Source: Nitrospirota bacterium (GTDB lineage: Bacteria; Nitrospirota; Thermodesulfovibrionia; Thermodesulfovibrionales; UBA6898). From it: 64,000 nucleotides of DNA. Of this stretch, positions 42,332-52,251 are shown in pieces. Both the position numbers and the translations under genes were made by a program. The notes below the pieces were generated by a model that was not told the origin of the DNA, did not search any database, and saw only the letters and a program-made list of their open reading frames with translations. Location of the stretch: contig JAJXTV010000017.1 of NCBI GenBank assembly GCA_021783515.1, positions 1 through 64,000 on the forward strand, read 5' to 3'. Position 1 is the first letter of the stretch. Every line of letters starts with the position of its first letter.

Positions 42332-44602
42332 TCACATGGAATGGGTCGCAGGTTGTGCCACGATCGTCGGCGTTATGAAAATCAGCAGCTCCTTGATGTC
42401 CGGTCCCGTTTTTTCCCTTGTCTTGAAAAGCCATCCAAAGATAGGGATCCTGCTCAGAGCCGGAACCCCCTGGGTGCTTTCGGTCTCGTCAAGACGATAA
42501 ATGCCGCCTATCACTAGTGTTTCGCCGTTTTTCACAAGGGCCTGAGTGGTCAAACTCTTCGTATTGACGACCGCATTAGCCCCTGCCGTGCCCGGCTGAA
42601 GGCTGTTGTCGGTCGCACTGACCTTCAGCTGCACATAGCCGTCGGGCGTGATCTTGGGTGTCACCTGGAGGCTCAGCGTCGCGGTCTGCGACTGGGTCTG
42701 CGTGCCCGCCTGGCTGACCGTGGGGATGAAGAAAGTAGTACCCTGCTGGATCGTTGCAGCCTCGTTGTCCATCGTCAGCACCTTCGGGTTCGACAAAGTC
42801 TTTGATTTGCTCATCGTCTCCAGGGCGGAAAGCGACAGATTGACGCTCAGGCTGTTTGCATGCCCCACCGTCAGGTTCAGTGCCCCGCCCGGATTCGTCG
42901 TACTCGGGCCCCCTGCAACAGTCGGGGTGTTGACCGAGAAGTTTCCGCCGACATTATTCGGGAAAGTCTGGGAGGTAAACGAGCCGCCCCATCTGATCCC
43001 GAGCGATTCGGTATAGGACGTATCCACTTCGACGAGCTTTGCCTCGATCATGACCTGCGGCTTCGCAACGTCCATAATCGCCACGAGGTCCTTCATCTTA
43101 TCGATGCTCCCCTGCGTGTCCTTAATGATCAAGGTGTTCATTCTGCCGTCGATCGTGATGCTCCCCCGGGGACTGAGCAGCTTTCCGCTGCTGATCGCAC
43201 TCTGGATTTCCGAAGCAGTAGCGTAGTTAACCCTGATGATTTCCTGGACGAGAGGTTCGGCCTTTTCTTCGGTCTCCTTCGATTTCATCCGTTCGCTGAC
43301 AATCTCGTCGAATACCTTGACCGGTGCAATCCAGAGGATATTCCCCTCTATCCGATGACTCATATGCGTCTGGTTCAGGATTATGTCGAGAGCCTGGTCC
43401 CACGGGACATTCATCAGCTTGATCGTGATCTTCCCTTTGACCGCCGGATCCAGCACAAGGTTATAGTTATTGACATCGGCAAGCAGTCTGAAAATAGGCC
43501 CTACCTCCGCGTCCTGGAAATCAAGAGAGATCTTCTTCCCGCTGTACCGGCCCTCCCGCGTGTTCTCCTTCGCGGCAGAGGGCGCTGCCTCATTCATTGC
43601 AGCCTCCGCCGGGGCAGCTTCCTTCGGAGCCGCTTCCTTGACAGCAGGCGCAGGCTCACTCGCTGCAGCCTCTGCAGCGGGCTCCGCAGGCACTGCCGCA
43701 GGGGCCTCAGAAGATACCCCGCTTTTCAACGATATCTCGATCGTCTTCCCGACTGCCGCCACATCGAACGCTGTTTTTTCTTTCAGATCGAGCACCAGCC
43801 GGACTTTGTCCTTGTGGCGGCCTACCCTCATTCCTTTCAGCGGCGAGACCGCGCTTGAGGGGAGCGAGGCATGCATCGAAACGTTCGGTATGTCGATGAC
43901 GATTCTCTTGTCGAGCGGAAAGACATTGGGCATCATCATCCCGTCTCCGATAATGAGCACCTTCAGTCCGCCGGACGATTTCCTCAACTCTATGCGATCG
44001 ATCGATGTTGCCTTGGGGATGGCCCCCTGGCCGTCGCCCGCCGCCTTGGGTTCGGGCTCCGCAGCGGCAGCAGGGGCGTTTTCCTTCGGTTCGGGTGCAG
44101 GATCGGAGGCCGCAGTCTCGACAGGCTTGCCGGCCGCTTCGACCTTCTCCCCGGCCTCGGCCTCTTTCGTCTGGGTGAGAGTGACCGGCTCCTCGGGTTT
44201 TATCTGGAGCGTAAGCGTATTATCCTTGTATAACGGCACTACCGACGCGGGGGCCTGCAGTATTACCTCTAGTTTCACCGACGGGTTCGGAGAATCCGTC
44301 TGCTGCGGCACGACTTCGCTGATGCCTGCCTTCTTCGACACAATCTTCCCGGTGAAAGCGCCGGCACGCATGTCGGGGATATCTATCGTGACCTTGTACG
44401 GGTCGTTCCCCGCATAGATCGTGTAGACAAAGGCCTTGTTGCTGACCACGGAAAGGCTGTTATCCTCCACCGTGATGTCGGTAATGACCGGCACGTCGGC
44501 GACGGAAGTGTTCTTGACCGCCGCCTTCGTTGCGCAGCCGAAGGCCGGCATCAAAAGAAAAAAGGATAAAAGAATCTTTAATATCATGAATTTTTTCATC
44601 AT
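42332..44602 (-). CDS. pilQ: Type IV pilus secretin PilQ
   Basis: 756 residues. Lipobox-like AFGC near residue 23; two AMIN domains (about 38-130 and 195-290); a Pro/Ala/Glu-rich linker; the STN/N0 domain (KISLDFQDAEVGPIFRLLAD), an N1 domain, and the C-terminal secretin pore (VEVDTSYTESLGIRWGGSFT, NGETLVIGGIYRLDETES, VPALSRIPIFGWLF). It forms the outer-membrane channel for the pilus. ATG 44602 overlaps the pilP stop as ATGA. The AMIN domains bind peptidoglycan. Confidence 0.97.
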   Translation of the reverse strand: MMKKFMILKILLSFFLLMPAFGCATKAAVKNTSVADVPVITDITVEDNSLSVVSNKAFVYTIYAGNDPYKVTIDIPDMRAGAFTGKIVSKKAGISEVVPQQTDSPNPSVKLEVILQAPASVVPLYKDNTLTLQIKPEEPVTLTQTKEAEAGEKVEAAGKPVETAASDPAPEPKENAPAAAAEPEPKAAGDGQGAIPKATSIDRIELRKSSGGLKVLIIGDGMMMPNVFPLDKRIVIDIPNVSMHASLPSSAVSPLKGMRVGRHKDKVRLVLDLKEKTAFDVAAVGKTIEISLKSGVSSEAPAAVPAEPAAEAAASEPAPAVKEAAPKEAAPAEAAMNEAAPSAAKENTREGRYSGKKISLDFQDAEVGPIFRLLADVNNYNLVLDPAVKGKITIKLMNVPWDQALDIILNQTHMSHRIEGNILWIAPVKVFDEIVSERMKSKETEEKAEPLVQEIIRVNYATASEIQSAISSGKLLSPRGSITIDGRMNTLIIKDTQGSIDKMKDLVAIMDVAKPQVMIEAKLVEVDTSYTESLGIRWGGSFTSQTFPNNVGGNFSVNTPTVAGGPSTTNPGGALNLTVGHANSLSVNLSLSALETMSKSKTLSNPKVLTMDNEAATIQQGTTFFIPTVSQAGTQTQSQTATLSLQVTPKITPDGYVQLKVSATDNSLQPGTAGANAVVNTKSLTTQALVKNGETLVIGGIYRLDETESTQGVPALSRIPIFGWLFKTREKTGPDIKELLIFITPTIVAQPATHSM

Positions 44603-45126
44603 TCTCCCTCCTTGCGGAGTTGCAATATTGTGTCTTTCGTTCTGAGTTGCCCTCTGTAGTCCTTGACCTGCTCCCGGATCAACATGCTGTCCTTGGTGAT
44701 GTACTCGACCTTACCACCGTAAAGTCCGAGCGTTGTGCCTTTTCTGATCGTATAGGATTTTCCGTCAGGGAGAGTGATAAGAGCGTAATATTGCTTATTG
44801 TCCCAGAGTATCGCGATCAGTTTAATCTCATCGACATCGAAATTTTCGATCGGCTTTGTCCCCCGAAGCCGCTTGGGCTTCTCCTTGGCCACCTGCACCA
44901 GGGAAACAAAGGGGTCTCTGCGACCTTTCTGGCCATATTCATAGACCTCTTTTACCGCCTGCGGCGCCTCTGCTGCCTGTTCCGCAGGCTTGGCCACTGC
45001 CGTTACCGGCTTCTGCGCCGCCGGCTTCGGAGCCTCCTGCTCCTTTTTGCATCCCGCAAGAAAGAGTGTACATGCGGCGATGAAGATTATCAGCCACTTT
45101 TGCATATGAGATTCGTGTCTCCGCAT
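44599..45126 (-). CDS. pilP: Type IV pilus assembly lipoprotein PilP
   Basis: 175 residues. Lipobox FLAGC, a Pro/Ala/Glu-rich linker, then the PilP domain (GQKGRRDPFVSLVQ, LKLIAILWDNKQYYALITLP-like stretch, GKSYTIRKGTTLGLYGG). PilP is anchored in the inner membrane and links PilN/PilO to the PilQ secretin. It starts 8 bases past pilO; an in-frame ATG 21 bases down (45105) gives a neater signal peptide and is a possible true start. Confidence 0.95.
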   Translation of the reverse strand: MRRHESHMQKWLIIFIAACTLFLAGCKKEQEAPKPAAQKPVTAVAKPAEQAAEAPQAVKEVYEYGQKGRRDPFVSLVQVAKEKPKRLRGTKPIENFDVDEIKLIAILWDNKQYYALITLPDGKSYTIRKGTTLGLYGGKVEYITKDSMLIREQVKDYRGQLRTKDTILQLRKEGE

Positions 45127-45133
45127 CTTTTTA

Positions 45134-45712
45134 TTACTTCCCCGGCTCCAACGCCGAGAAGGTGGCCGCCGTGAAATTGATCTGCAATACCGCCTTCCCC
45201 TGTCTTATCTGGGGGCCTCCCATCTGGATATTGCTCACGTTGACTATCCTGTGCAGCTTTGTCAGGCTGCTCAGAAAATTCGCGAAATCGTGGTACGTCC
45301 CCGTGACCGAAACGGAAACCGGGGTCTCGGCAACGATCCCGCTCGGATGGTTCTTCCTCGGCCCGGGCCTCCAGTACATTATCTGGAGCCCCGCTGTGGT
45401 CGAGAGGTCCGAGACCTGTTTGAGAAGACTCGAAATCTCCTTCTCCTCCGGAAGCTGCTCCTTCAGCTCATCCAGTCTTCTGACCAGCGCCTCGTTCTCC
45501 TTCTTCAGGATTTCAAGCTTGGCCGCCTTCGCCTGACCCGTTGCGATCTTGTTGTTCTGCTCGTCTATTTTTGCGTCGAGTTCCTTGATCTGTTGCTGCT
45601 TCGGCGAAATCAAAAACATAAAGCCGACAACGAAGATGATCACCACCGGCAGGGCGCCGATCACCGCTTTGGCATAGAGAGGCAGGCTTTTCACGCTTAA
45701 TTTTATCGCCAT
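45134..45712 (-). CDS. pilO: Type IV pilus inner-membrane protein PilO
   Basis: 192 residues: a short cytoplasmic end, one transmembrane helix (AVIGALPVVIIFVVGFMFLI), a coiled coil (about 40-90) and a ferredoxin-like periplasmic domain (VSVSVTGTYHDFANFLSSLT). PilO pairs with PilN to form the alignment subcomplex of the pilus machine. It lies one base after pilN. Confidence 0.95.
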   Translation of the reverse strand: MAIKLSVKSLPLYAKAVIGALPVVIIFVVGFMFLISPKQQQIKELDAKIDEQNNKIATGQAKAAKLEILKKENEALVRRLDELKEQLPEEKEISSLLKQVSDLSTTAGLQIMYWRPGPRKNHPSGIVAETPVSVSVTGTYHDFANFLSSLTKLHRIVNVSNIQMGGPQIRQGKAVLQINFTAATFSALEPGK

Positions 45713-45713
45713 A

Positions 45714-46253
45714 TCAGGGTTTCACCTTGCACGTCAGGCCGAAGTTATAAATAGTGAATCCGCCCTCCTGGGCCTGGACCGACTCCTGCAGATATACGTC
45801 CGAAAAAAGCTTTGCGGCTTTGAGGTTATTCACAAAATTCACTACGTCCGTATTGGAAAATGCAGTGCATCTCATGTTTATGTTGTCCCCGTCTATATTG
45901 AGGGACGTAAGCCATACTCCCGCAGGCAGAACTGTGCTGAGTTCGTCGAGTATCCTTACCGGGATCGCGGTGTTCTTCCCGAGCTGCTCGATAAGGTCCT
46001 TGCGTTTCTTGTAGTCCGCATTCCTTTTCTCATAATCATCGACCGCCTTGATCTTCTTTTCGAGATCCTTGAGCGTCTGCTCGTTCTTGGATACGGTCGC
46101 CTCTCTCTGTTCCACGCGGGAGCCGAAAAAATAATTGAGGTAGGCCACCACCGCGATCGAAAGCAACGCCACGCCGACGGTGACGATGAGAAATGTCGGC
46201 AGCGGCTTCGCCTTCTTTTTCTTCTTGACGGGGAGCAGATTGATCTTGATCAT
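45714..46253 (-). CDS. pilN: Type IV pilus assembly protein PilN
   Basis: 179 residues. The N-terminal INLLP peptide binds PilM on the cytoplasmic side. One transmembrane helix (TFLIVTVGVALLSIAVVAYL) is followed by a coiled coil and a periplasmic domain (LSTVLPAGVWLTSLNIDGDN). The start overlaps pilM as ATGA. Confidence 0.96.
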   Translation of the reverse strand: MIKINLLPVKKKKKAKPLPTFLIVTVGVALLSIAVVAYLNYFFGSRVEQREATVSKNEQTLKDLEKKIKAVDDYEKRNADYKKRKDLIEQLGKNTAIPVRILDELSTVLPAGVWLTSLNIDGDNINMRCTAFSNTDVVNFVNNLKAAKLFSDVYLQESVQAQEGGFTIYNFGLTCKVKP

Positions 46254-47302
46254 CTGTCGCCCTGCCTGCGGAGCGCGAGCCCTACTGCAACAGCCATCAT
46301 CGGCGCCATCTCGTTGATATAAGCGATGTCAAGTTTGTTCGAAAGCTTGATATTCCTGAACGGCTCGGCCACCTTCGTCTCGATGCCGGTCCTGCTGGAA
46401 ATCATCGAGGCGAAGTCCTTCAGGAGCGCGCAGCCGCCGCTGAATATGACTTCCGAAATATCTTCATGAAGCGTCGTGCTTCTGTAGTAGTCGAAAGAGC
46501 GGACGATTTCACTCAGGATCTCCTCAGAGGCGGATTCTATCACCGCAGCCGCATCCTCGGGTGAAACATTCTCGACGGCCTCTCCTCTTTTCAGTTTTTC
46601 AGCATTTTCATACGCGAGATTGAACTCCCGCTGGAGAGCCTCGGTATGGAGATTGCTCCCCAGAGAGCTGTCCCTGGTGAAAACCGAGATGCCTCCCTTG
46701 AGAATGCTCATATTGATCGTGCTTGCGCCTATATTGAGCAGCGCGACATTCTTTTCGGGTTCGATTTCATAATTGATCCCGTACATGTTTTCGAGGGCGA
46801 AGGCGTCGATGTCGACGACAATGGGATTGAGGCCCGCCTCCCGGATAACCGCGATATATTCATTGATGATGTCCTTCTTGACCGCCACGAGGATCACATC
46901 CATCTGCCCCGGCTCCTCTTTTGGCCCGAGGATCTGGAAGTCCAAGTTCACGTCCTCGATATCGAAGGGCACGTACTGTTCAGCCTCGAACTTTATCGAC
47001 TCGGAAAGATCTTCCTCAGACATCTCGGGAAGCGATATCCTCTTGATGATCACGGAAGAATGGCCGGAGATCGAAATAGCCGTGTCCTTCGTCTTGACAC
47101 CGGTCTTCTTCACCATCTCCTTGATCGAATCGACAAGTCTGATCGAGTCGATGATGGAGCCGTCGACGATCAGCTCCGGAGGAAGCGGGTGGATATCAAA
47201 AAGCTCCAGTTCGTACTGGCTTTTCGACTCTTTGAGCTTTACCGTCTTGATATAGCTCGACCCTAAATCTAATCCGATGGAACCCTTACCTTTAAAAAGC
47301 AT
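46250..47302 (-). CDS. pilM: Type IV pilus actin-like ATPase PilM
   Basis: 350 residues. IGLDLGSSYIKTVKLKESKS, SISGHSSVIIKRISLPEMSE, ALLNIGASTINMSILKGGIS and EVIFSGGCALLKDFASMISS match the FtsA/actin fold of PilM. It binds the PilN cytoplasmic peptide. First gene of pilMNOPQ. The promoter upstream places transcription at the A of the ATG and there is no ribosome-binding site, so the mRNA is probably leaderless. Confidence 0.97.
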   Translation of the reverse strand: MLFKGKGSIGLDLGSSYIKTVKLKESKSQYELELFDIHPLPPELIVDGSIIDSIRLVDSIKEMVKKTGVKTKDTAISISGHSSVIIKRISLPEMSEEDLSESIKFEAEQYVPFDIEDVNLDFQILGPKEEPGQMDVILVAVKKDIINEYIAVIREAGLNPIVVDIDAFALENMYGINYEIEPEKNVALLNIGASTINMSILKGGISVFTRDSSLGSNLHTEALQREFNLAYENAEKLKRGEAVENVSPEDAAAVIESASEEILSEIVRSFDYYRSTTLHEDISEVIFSGGCALLKDFASMISSRTGIETKVAEPFRNIKLSNKLDIAYINEMAPMMAVAVGLALRRQGDR

Positions 47303-47308
47303 AGCTTA

Positions 47309-47337
47309 TGAATACCAGAAAAAAAAAATAATGTCAA
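47309..47337 (-). promoter_or_regulatory. Promoter of the pilMNOPQ operon
   Basis: Minus strand: perfect TTGACA (47332-47337), 17 bases, TATTCA (47309-47314), with TGG just before giving an extended -10 (TGnTATTCA). It is embedded in an AT-rich 119-base gap. The -10 ends 6 bases before ATG 47302. Confidence 0.7.
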
Positions 47338-47421
47338 GGTTTTTTTTAAAAATATTGCTGTTATATCAAAGAGTTCAATATAAACCCTTAGAAATTAGTT
47401 TAACATTTGGGAAAAATCGGG

Positions 47422-48303
47422 CTAGAGATTCAAGATTCTTTCGATCCGGATACAGCCACTTTCGACTCTTCCGATCCCGAACATTTTCCTTGATGGAGTT
47501 TTGAGTCTGACAAAAGAACCCACAGGTAAGTTATTGATAGTAAAGCTTTTTATCGGCACTCCATTCTTTGCTCTCTCATAGTCCTCCTCCACCAGCACGA
47601 CCTCCCGCAGTATCGGCAGCGCCTCATCGATCGAAGAGAAACCTTTTCTTTTATCCCGGAAATCCTGCGTCGCCAGTTCGTCGAGACCGACGGAGTCCGC
47701 GATAGTGAAAGAACCTACCGCCGACCGCTCGAGGGCTGCGAGATGAGCGCCCGTTCCGAGGGCATTTCCGATATCGTCGCAGAGCGTGCGGATATAGGTC
47801 CCCTTCGAGCACGAGACCTCCATATCGAAATACGGCAGTTCGGATAAGATCATCTTAAGGTGATAAATCATCACGATCCGCTCAGGTCTGTCAATTTCGA
47901 GCCCTTTTCTCGCCAGCTTGTACAGGGCGGTGCCCTGCACTTTTACCGCGGAATACATGGGCGGCGTCTGCACGATTTCACCTTTGAACATCCGCAGCGC
48001 CCGCTCGATCCGTTCCGGCGTCACGGAAGACGCGTCCCTCTGTTCGATGACTCGTCCCTCCGCGTCACAGGTGTCGGTCTTCTCTCCGAGCTTCACCCTG
48101 GCCCGGTACTTCTTGTCCATATCGAGGAAGAATCTGCTTACCTTCGTCGCCTCACCGAGGCAGATAAGGAGCACGCCGGTCGCCATCGGATCGAGGGTGC
48201 CGGTATGCCCGGCCTTGCCGGCGCCGAGCAGACGTTTCACCTTCGAAACGCACTGAAAAGAGGTAATTCCCCGGGGCTTATTGAAGTTTATGATCAGGTC
48301 CAT
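47422..48303 (-). CDS. truB: tRNA pseudouridine(55) synthase
   Basis: 293 residues. KPRGITSFQCVSKVKRLL, GHTGTLDPMATGVLLICLG (catalytic Asp) and CSKGTYIRTLCDDIGNALG are TruB signatures. It isomerises U55 in the T-loop of tRNAs. Last gene of infB-rbfA-nrnA-truB, 38 bases past nrnA. Confidence 0.97.
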   Translation of the reverse strand: MDLIINFNKPRGITSFQCVSKVKRLLGAGKAGHTGTLDPMATGVLLICLGEATKVSRFFLDMDKKYRARVKLGEKTDTCDAEGRVIEQRDASSVTPERIERALRMFKGEIVQTPPMYSAVKVQGTALYKLARKGLEIDRPERIVMIYHLKMILSELPYFDMEVSCSKGTYIRTLCDDIGNALGTGAHLAALERSAVGSFTIADSVGLDELATQDFRDKRKGFSSIDEALPILREVVLVEEDYERAKNGVPIKSFTINNLPVGSFVRLKTPSRKMFGIGRVESGCIRIERILNL

Positions 48304-48341
48304 CGGGCGTCACGGGAAGCGGGCACGCACAGGCTGCAGCG

Positions 48342-49292
48342 TTACCTGCGGGAGCGCCGACCGGCCTGAAACAGCGTGTCCTTGATCGTCTTCAGATCTG
48401 AAGTCGTTTTGAAGCCGGCGGCGTTCCTGTGGCCCCCGCCGCCGAACCGTTCAGCGATCCGCGCCACGTTCACCGCACCCTTCGATCTCAGGCTGGCCTT
48501 CCACCCTCTCTGCTCGAGCTCTCTCAGCAGAACCGCGATCCTGATCGAGCCGATCATGCGCGGGTAGTTCGAAAAATATTCGGTGTCTTCCGCGCTCGTC
48601 CCCGTATCTCGAAACATCTTCTTCGTGATATGGATCACCGCAACCCCATCCCTCACCTCGATCGTATTCAACGCGGCGACAAGAAGCCTGAACCTCTTGT
48701 ATTCCCATGTCTCGTAGAGATGGTCGGCAATGCGGTTCGGCTCGGCCCCGGCGTCGACCAGTTCGGCACTCACCCGCAGCACGTCCGCGGAGGTGTTGCT
48801 GTACCGGAAAGTTCCGGTGTCCACGGAAATCGCCGTATAAAGATTCGTCGCAATCTCCGGAGTGATTCTGCCGCCAAGCGCCTTCACCAGTCGATAGACC
48901 AGGATCCCCGTCGCCGCCGCGGTATGGTCCACCCAGCGCACGTCCCCGAATTCCTTCGCGGTTTCGTGGTGGTCGATGACGACCGCCTTTCTGAAGCGGC
49001 GCCCTTCGATCCCGGCCCTCTCGGGACTGTTGCAGTCGAGAAGCACGAGCACCGGGTCCTCCTCCACGATCTCCCGGAGTCTTGCAGTAAATTTCTTCCT
49101 GCCGGGCAGGAATGCAAAATACTTCGGGAGAGGGTCTCTGCTGTAGAGAAAGGTCTTCTTCCCGGCCGCTTCGAGAGCGGCGGAGAGCGCCAGCGACGAG
49201 CCGATCGCGTCTCCGTCCGGGTCGATATGGGCGGCAATGAGGAAGGGGCCTTCACCCCTGAGGACGGATAGCAGTCTTCTAGGTATCCGCAT
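48342..49292 (-). CDS. nrnA: Bifunctional oligoribonuclease / PAP phosphatase (DHH family)
   Basis: 316 residues. DHH motifs: AAHIDPDGDAIGSSLALSAA, VLLDCNSPER, VVIDHHETAKEFGDVRWVDH; the C-terminal DHHA1 domain ends in RFGGGGHRNAAGF. It degrades nano-RNAs and, in many species, pAp. It overlaps rbfA by 14 bases, the usual rbfA-nrnA-truB order. Confidence 0.95.
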   Translation of the reverse strand: MRIPRRLLSVLRGEGPFLIAAHIDPDGDAIGSSLALSAALEAAGKKTFLYSRDPLPKYFAFLPGRKKFTARLREIVEEDPVLVLLDCNSPERAGIEGRRFRKAVVIDHHETAKEFGDVRWVDHTAAATGILVYRLVKALGGRITPEIATNLYTAISVDTGTFRYSNTSADVLRVSAELVDAGAEPNRIADHLYETWEYKRFRLLVAALNTIEVRDGVAVIHITKKMFRDTGTSAEDTEYFSNYPRMIGSIRIAVLLRELEQRGWKASLRSKGAVNVARIAERFGGGGHRNAAGFKTTSDLKTIKDTLFQAGRRSRR

Positions 49293-49635
49293 CGCCTTCC
49301 TTGATTTCCTTCAGCAGCTTGTCGATCTTGAAACCGTATTCGATCGAGGTGTCAAGACGGAATGAGATCGAGGGGATGAACTTCATCTTGAGCCGCTTTG
49401 TCAGCGCGGACCGTATAAAGTTCTTCGAGGAATTCAGGATCTCGAGCGTGAGGTCCCGGTCTTCCTCCTTCAGAATGCTCACGTAGATTTTCGCGAGCTT
49501 CAGGTCGTCGCTCAGGTCGACCCCGGTGACGGTCACGAACCCGATCCGAGGGTCTTTGAGGCGGTACATGATGATATCGGCGACTTCTTCCCTGATAAGG
49601 TCACCGACCCTTTCAGAACGCTTGTACGGCAGCAT
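49279..49635 (-). CDS. rbfA: Ribosome-binding factor A
   Basis: 118 residues. KRSERVGDLIREEVADIIMY, DPRIGFVTVTGVDLSDDLKL and MKFIPSISFRLDTSIEYGFK are family motifs. It binds the 30S subunit during 16S maturation. Located 100 bases after infB, with a GC palindrome (CCCGCCTGCGGG) in the gap. Confidence 0.97.
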   Translation of the reverse strand: MLPYKRSERVGDLIREEVADIIMYRLKDPRIGFVTVTGVDLSDDLKLAKIYVSILKEEDRDLTLEILNSSKNFIRSALTKRLKMKFIPSISFRLDTSIEYGFKIDKLLKEIKEGDADT

Positions 49636-49735
49636 GGTTCACCTTCTCTTGCAGTAATGATTTTGGGACGGACCGCCCGCGTCATACCATCTTCCCCCAA
49701 CGGAGAGAATACGCCTCGGGGTCCCGCAGGCGGGA

Positions 49736-52126
49736 TCAGAGCTTCGCGGCGATCTTTTCTATGATGAAGTTTTCGAGGATATCTCCGACCTTGATATCGT
49801 TGAAATTCTCTACCAGGATCCCGCATTCATAGCCGGTCTGCACTTCCTTGACGTCGTCTTTGAACCTCTTGAGGGTGCTCATCTTCCCCTCGTACACCAC
49901 GATGTTGTCCCGCAGGACCCGTATCCCGTCGCAGGTGCGCGACATATAGCCGTCGACGACATAACAGCCGGCGATCGTCCCGAGTCGGGAAACCGGAAAG
50001 AGCTGTCTTACCTCCGCCCTGCCGAGCACCTTTTCCTTCAGCGTCGGCTCGAGCATGCCTTCGAGCGCCTTCTTGACGTCATCTATCGCCTCGTAGATGA
50101 CATTGTACAGGCGGATATCGACCCCCTCTTTTTCGGCAGTCTGCGACGCCTTCATCTCCGGCCGCACGTTAAACCCAATAATAATCGCATTGGACGCGGT
50201 CGCCAGCATAACGTCCGACTCGTTGATGCCGCCGACGGAGGTATGAATCACCTTCACCTTCACCTCGGCGTGGGTAATATGCTCGAAGGCGTCCTTCAGG
50301 GCCTCGACCGACCCCTGGACGTCGCCCTTGATGATAATGTTCAGTTCCTTGATCTGGCCCTCTTTGATCTTCGTGTAGAGCTCGTCGAGGGTAAGTTTTT
50401 TCGCCTTCGCGATCTCGAGGGACCTCTGCTTCTGGAACCGGGCAAGGGCGATCTGGCGCGCCCGCTTTTCGTCGTCGACAACGGTAAAGACATCGCCCGC
50501 CGCAGGCACCTCAGAGAACCCGATCACCTCGACCGGGGTGGAAGGCCCCGCTTCCTGGATGCGTCTGCCGGAATCGTCGATCAGCGCCCTCACTTTTCCC
50601 ACGTGGACGCCGGAGAGGAGCGCATCGCTGACCCTGAGCGTGCCGGTCTGAACGAGAAGGGTTGCGACGGGACCTCTGCCCTTGTCGAGCTTCGCCTCCA
50701 CGACCGTCCCCCTTGCCTCGCGTTCCGGGTTTGCCTTGAGTTCCATCATCTCTGCCTGCAGGAGGATCATTTCGAGGACGTGTTCGATGCCGATGCGCTT
50801 CTTCGCAGAGACCTCGACGAATATGTTCTGCCCTCCCCATTCCTCCGAGATGATGCCCTGCTCAGATAGCTCGCTCTTGACCTTCGCCGGGTTCGCCTCG
50901 GGTTTGTCGATCTTGTTTACCGCCACCACAATCGGCACGTTCGCCGCCTTCGCATGGTTGATCGCCTCGACCGTCTGCGGCATCACGCCGTCGTCCGCGG
51001 CGACCACCAGAACAACGATATCCGTCACCTTCGCGCCGCGCGCCCTCATCGAGGTAAACGCCTCATGGCCGGGCGTATCGAGAAAGACGATGTCCTTTCC
51101 CTTCAGGTTCACCTTGTAGGCTCCGATATGTTGGGTAATTCCCCCCGCTTCGGTTTCGGTCACCTTCGTCTCCCGGATCGCGTCGAGAAGAGACGTCTTG
51201 CCGTGGTCGACATGGCCCATAATCGTCACGACCGGCGCCCTCGGCGCAAGCTTTGTGACGTCCTCCTGCACCTCTTCGACCTGGGTGTCCTCTTCGACGG
51301 ACGCCAGTTCCAGCTTGACGCCGAAGCCCTCCGCGACAAGCAGTGCCGCGTCGGGATCCACCGGCTGGTTTATCGTCGGCATATAGCCCATCTCCATGAA
51401 CTTCTTGATCACATCCGAAAATTTCAGGCCGATCAGCTCGGAAAATTCCTTGACCGTTGTTCCTTCGCGAAGCTTCAGGTTCTTCTTCCTCGGCATGGTC
51501 GAAAGCACCTGCCCCTTCGCCTCCTGCCGCTGGCCGAACCTGGAGCGGTCTCCTTTTTTGCCCCCTTTGGCGTCATGCCATTTCTTCGGCTCGATCTTCC
51601 GGATCGCCTGAAACGCCCGCTGGAGCCCCGGCTTGGCCTTGAACTTCTCTATTTTCTCCGCCTCGATGTCCTTCTTGTAACGGTCGGGAAGTTTGATTTC
51701 CTCTTCGGTTTCCCCTGCGGGGGCCGGAGCGGCCTGCGGCTTCTCCCCGGTTTCTGCCGTCGGCGCCGGTTCCTCGACTGACGGTCCTCCGTGCGCGGCC
51801 TCCATCTGTGAAGGCTCCGGTTGCGGTTTCGCGGGGGCGGGAGTCGTCTTCTTCTCTTTGGGCCTTGCAGCCTCTGCTGCGGGATGCGCTGGAGGTTTCA
51901 CCGCCTCAGCCTGAGGCAGGGCCTTCCCCTTTGCAGGCTTTTCGGCGGCCGCTTCTTTCGAAGGCGCCGGCGAGGTGAGCAGCTTCGTGACCCTCGCGGC
52001 GACGGCATCCTCGATAGTGGACGAATGAGTCTTACCGTCCACGCCGATCTTCGCAAGCTCGTCGAGAATCTCTTTATTGCTCTTATGTAATTTCTTCGCT
52101 AGTTCGTATATTCTTATTTTCGACAT
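49736..52126 (-). CDS. infB: Translation initiation factor IF-2
   Basis: 796 residues. The N-terminus ([20 protein letters not shown]) is the IF2_N domain, followed by a Pro/Ala/Glu-rich linker (about 50-150), then a second IF2_N ([20 protein letters not shown]), the GTPase domain with G1 [16 protein letters not shown]3 DTPGHEAF, G4 NKID, and the C-terminal domains. It delivers fMet-tRNA to the 30S subunit. Unusually, it opens the operon: nusA and rimP are not upstream, and rpmB diverges instead. Confidence 0.98.
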   Translation of the reverse strand: MSKIRIYELAKKLHKSNKEILDELAKIGVDGKTHSSTIEDAVAARVTKLLTSPAPSKEAAAEKPAKGKALPQAEAVKPPAHPAAEAARPKEKKTTPAPAKPQPEPSQMEAAHGGPSVEEPAPTAETGEKPQAAPAPAGETEEEIKLPDRYKKDIEAEKIEKFKAKPGLQRAFQAIRKIEPKKWHDAKGGKKGDRSRFGQRQEAKGQVLSTMPRKKNLKLREGTTVKEFSELIGLKFSDVIKKFMEMGYMPTINQPVDPDAALLVAEGFGVKLELASVEEDTQVEEVQEDVTKLAPRAPVVTIMGHVDHGKTSLLDAIRETKVTETEAGGITQHIGAYKVNLKGKDIVFLDTPGHEAFTSMRARGAKVTDIVVLVVAADDGVMPQTVEAINHAKAANVPIVVAVNKIDKPEANPAKVKSELSEQGIISEEWGGQNIFVEVSAKKRIGIEHVLEMILLQAEMMELKANPEREARGTVVEAKLDKGRGPVATLLVQTGTLRVSDALLSGVHVGKVRALIDDSGRRIQEAGPSTPVEVIGFSEVPAAGDVFTVVDDEKRARQIALARFQKQRSLEIAKAKKLTLDELYTKIKEGQIKELNIIIKGDVQGSVEALKDAFEHITHAEVKVKVIHTSVGGINESDVMLATASNAIIIGFNVRPEMKASQTAEKEGVDIRLYNVIYEAIDDVKKALEGMLEPTLKEKVLGRAEVRQLFPVSRLGTIAGCYVVDGYMSRTCDGIRVLRDNIVVYEGKMSTLKRFKDDVKEVQTGYECGILVENFNDIKVGDILENFIIEKIAAKL

Positions 52127-52181
52127 TCCGGCGGCCTTACCTGTTCGGTTTTTTTTGCGTTGCGTCTTCGGATGTGTGTTC

Positions 52182-52210
52182 TTGTATCATCAATCTTAAA
52201 ATGGTATCAT
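52182..52210 (+). promoter_or_regulatory. Promoter of rpmB
   Basis: TTGTAT (52182-52187), 17 bases, TATCAT (52205-52210) with TGG before it as an extended -10. The leader is about 35 bases and holds AAAGGAGG before ATG 52252. Confidence 0.6.
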
Positions 52211-52251
52211 AAAAGACCTTGTTTATGCAATTATGAAAGGAGGATTCAATC

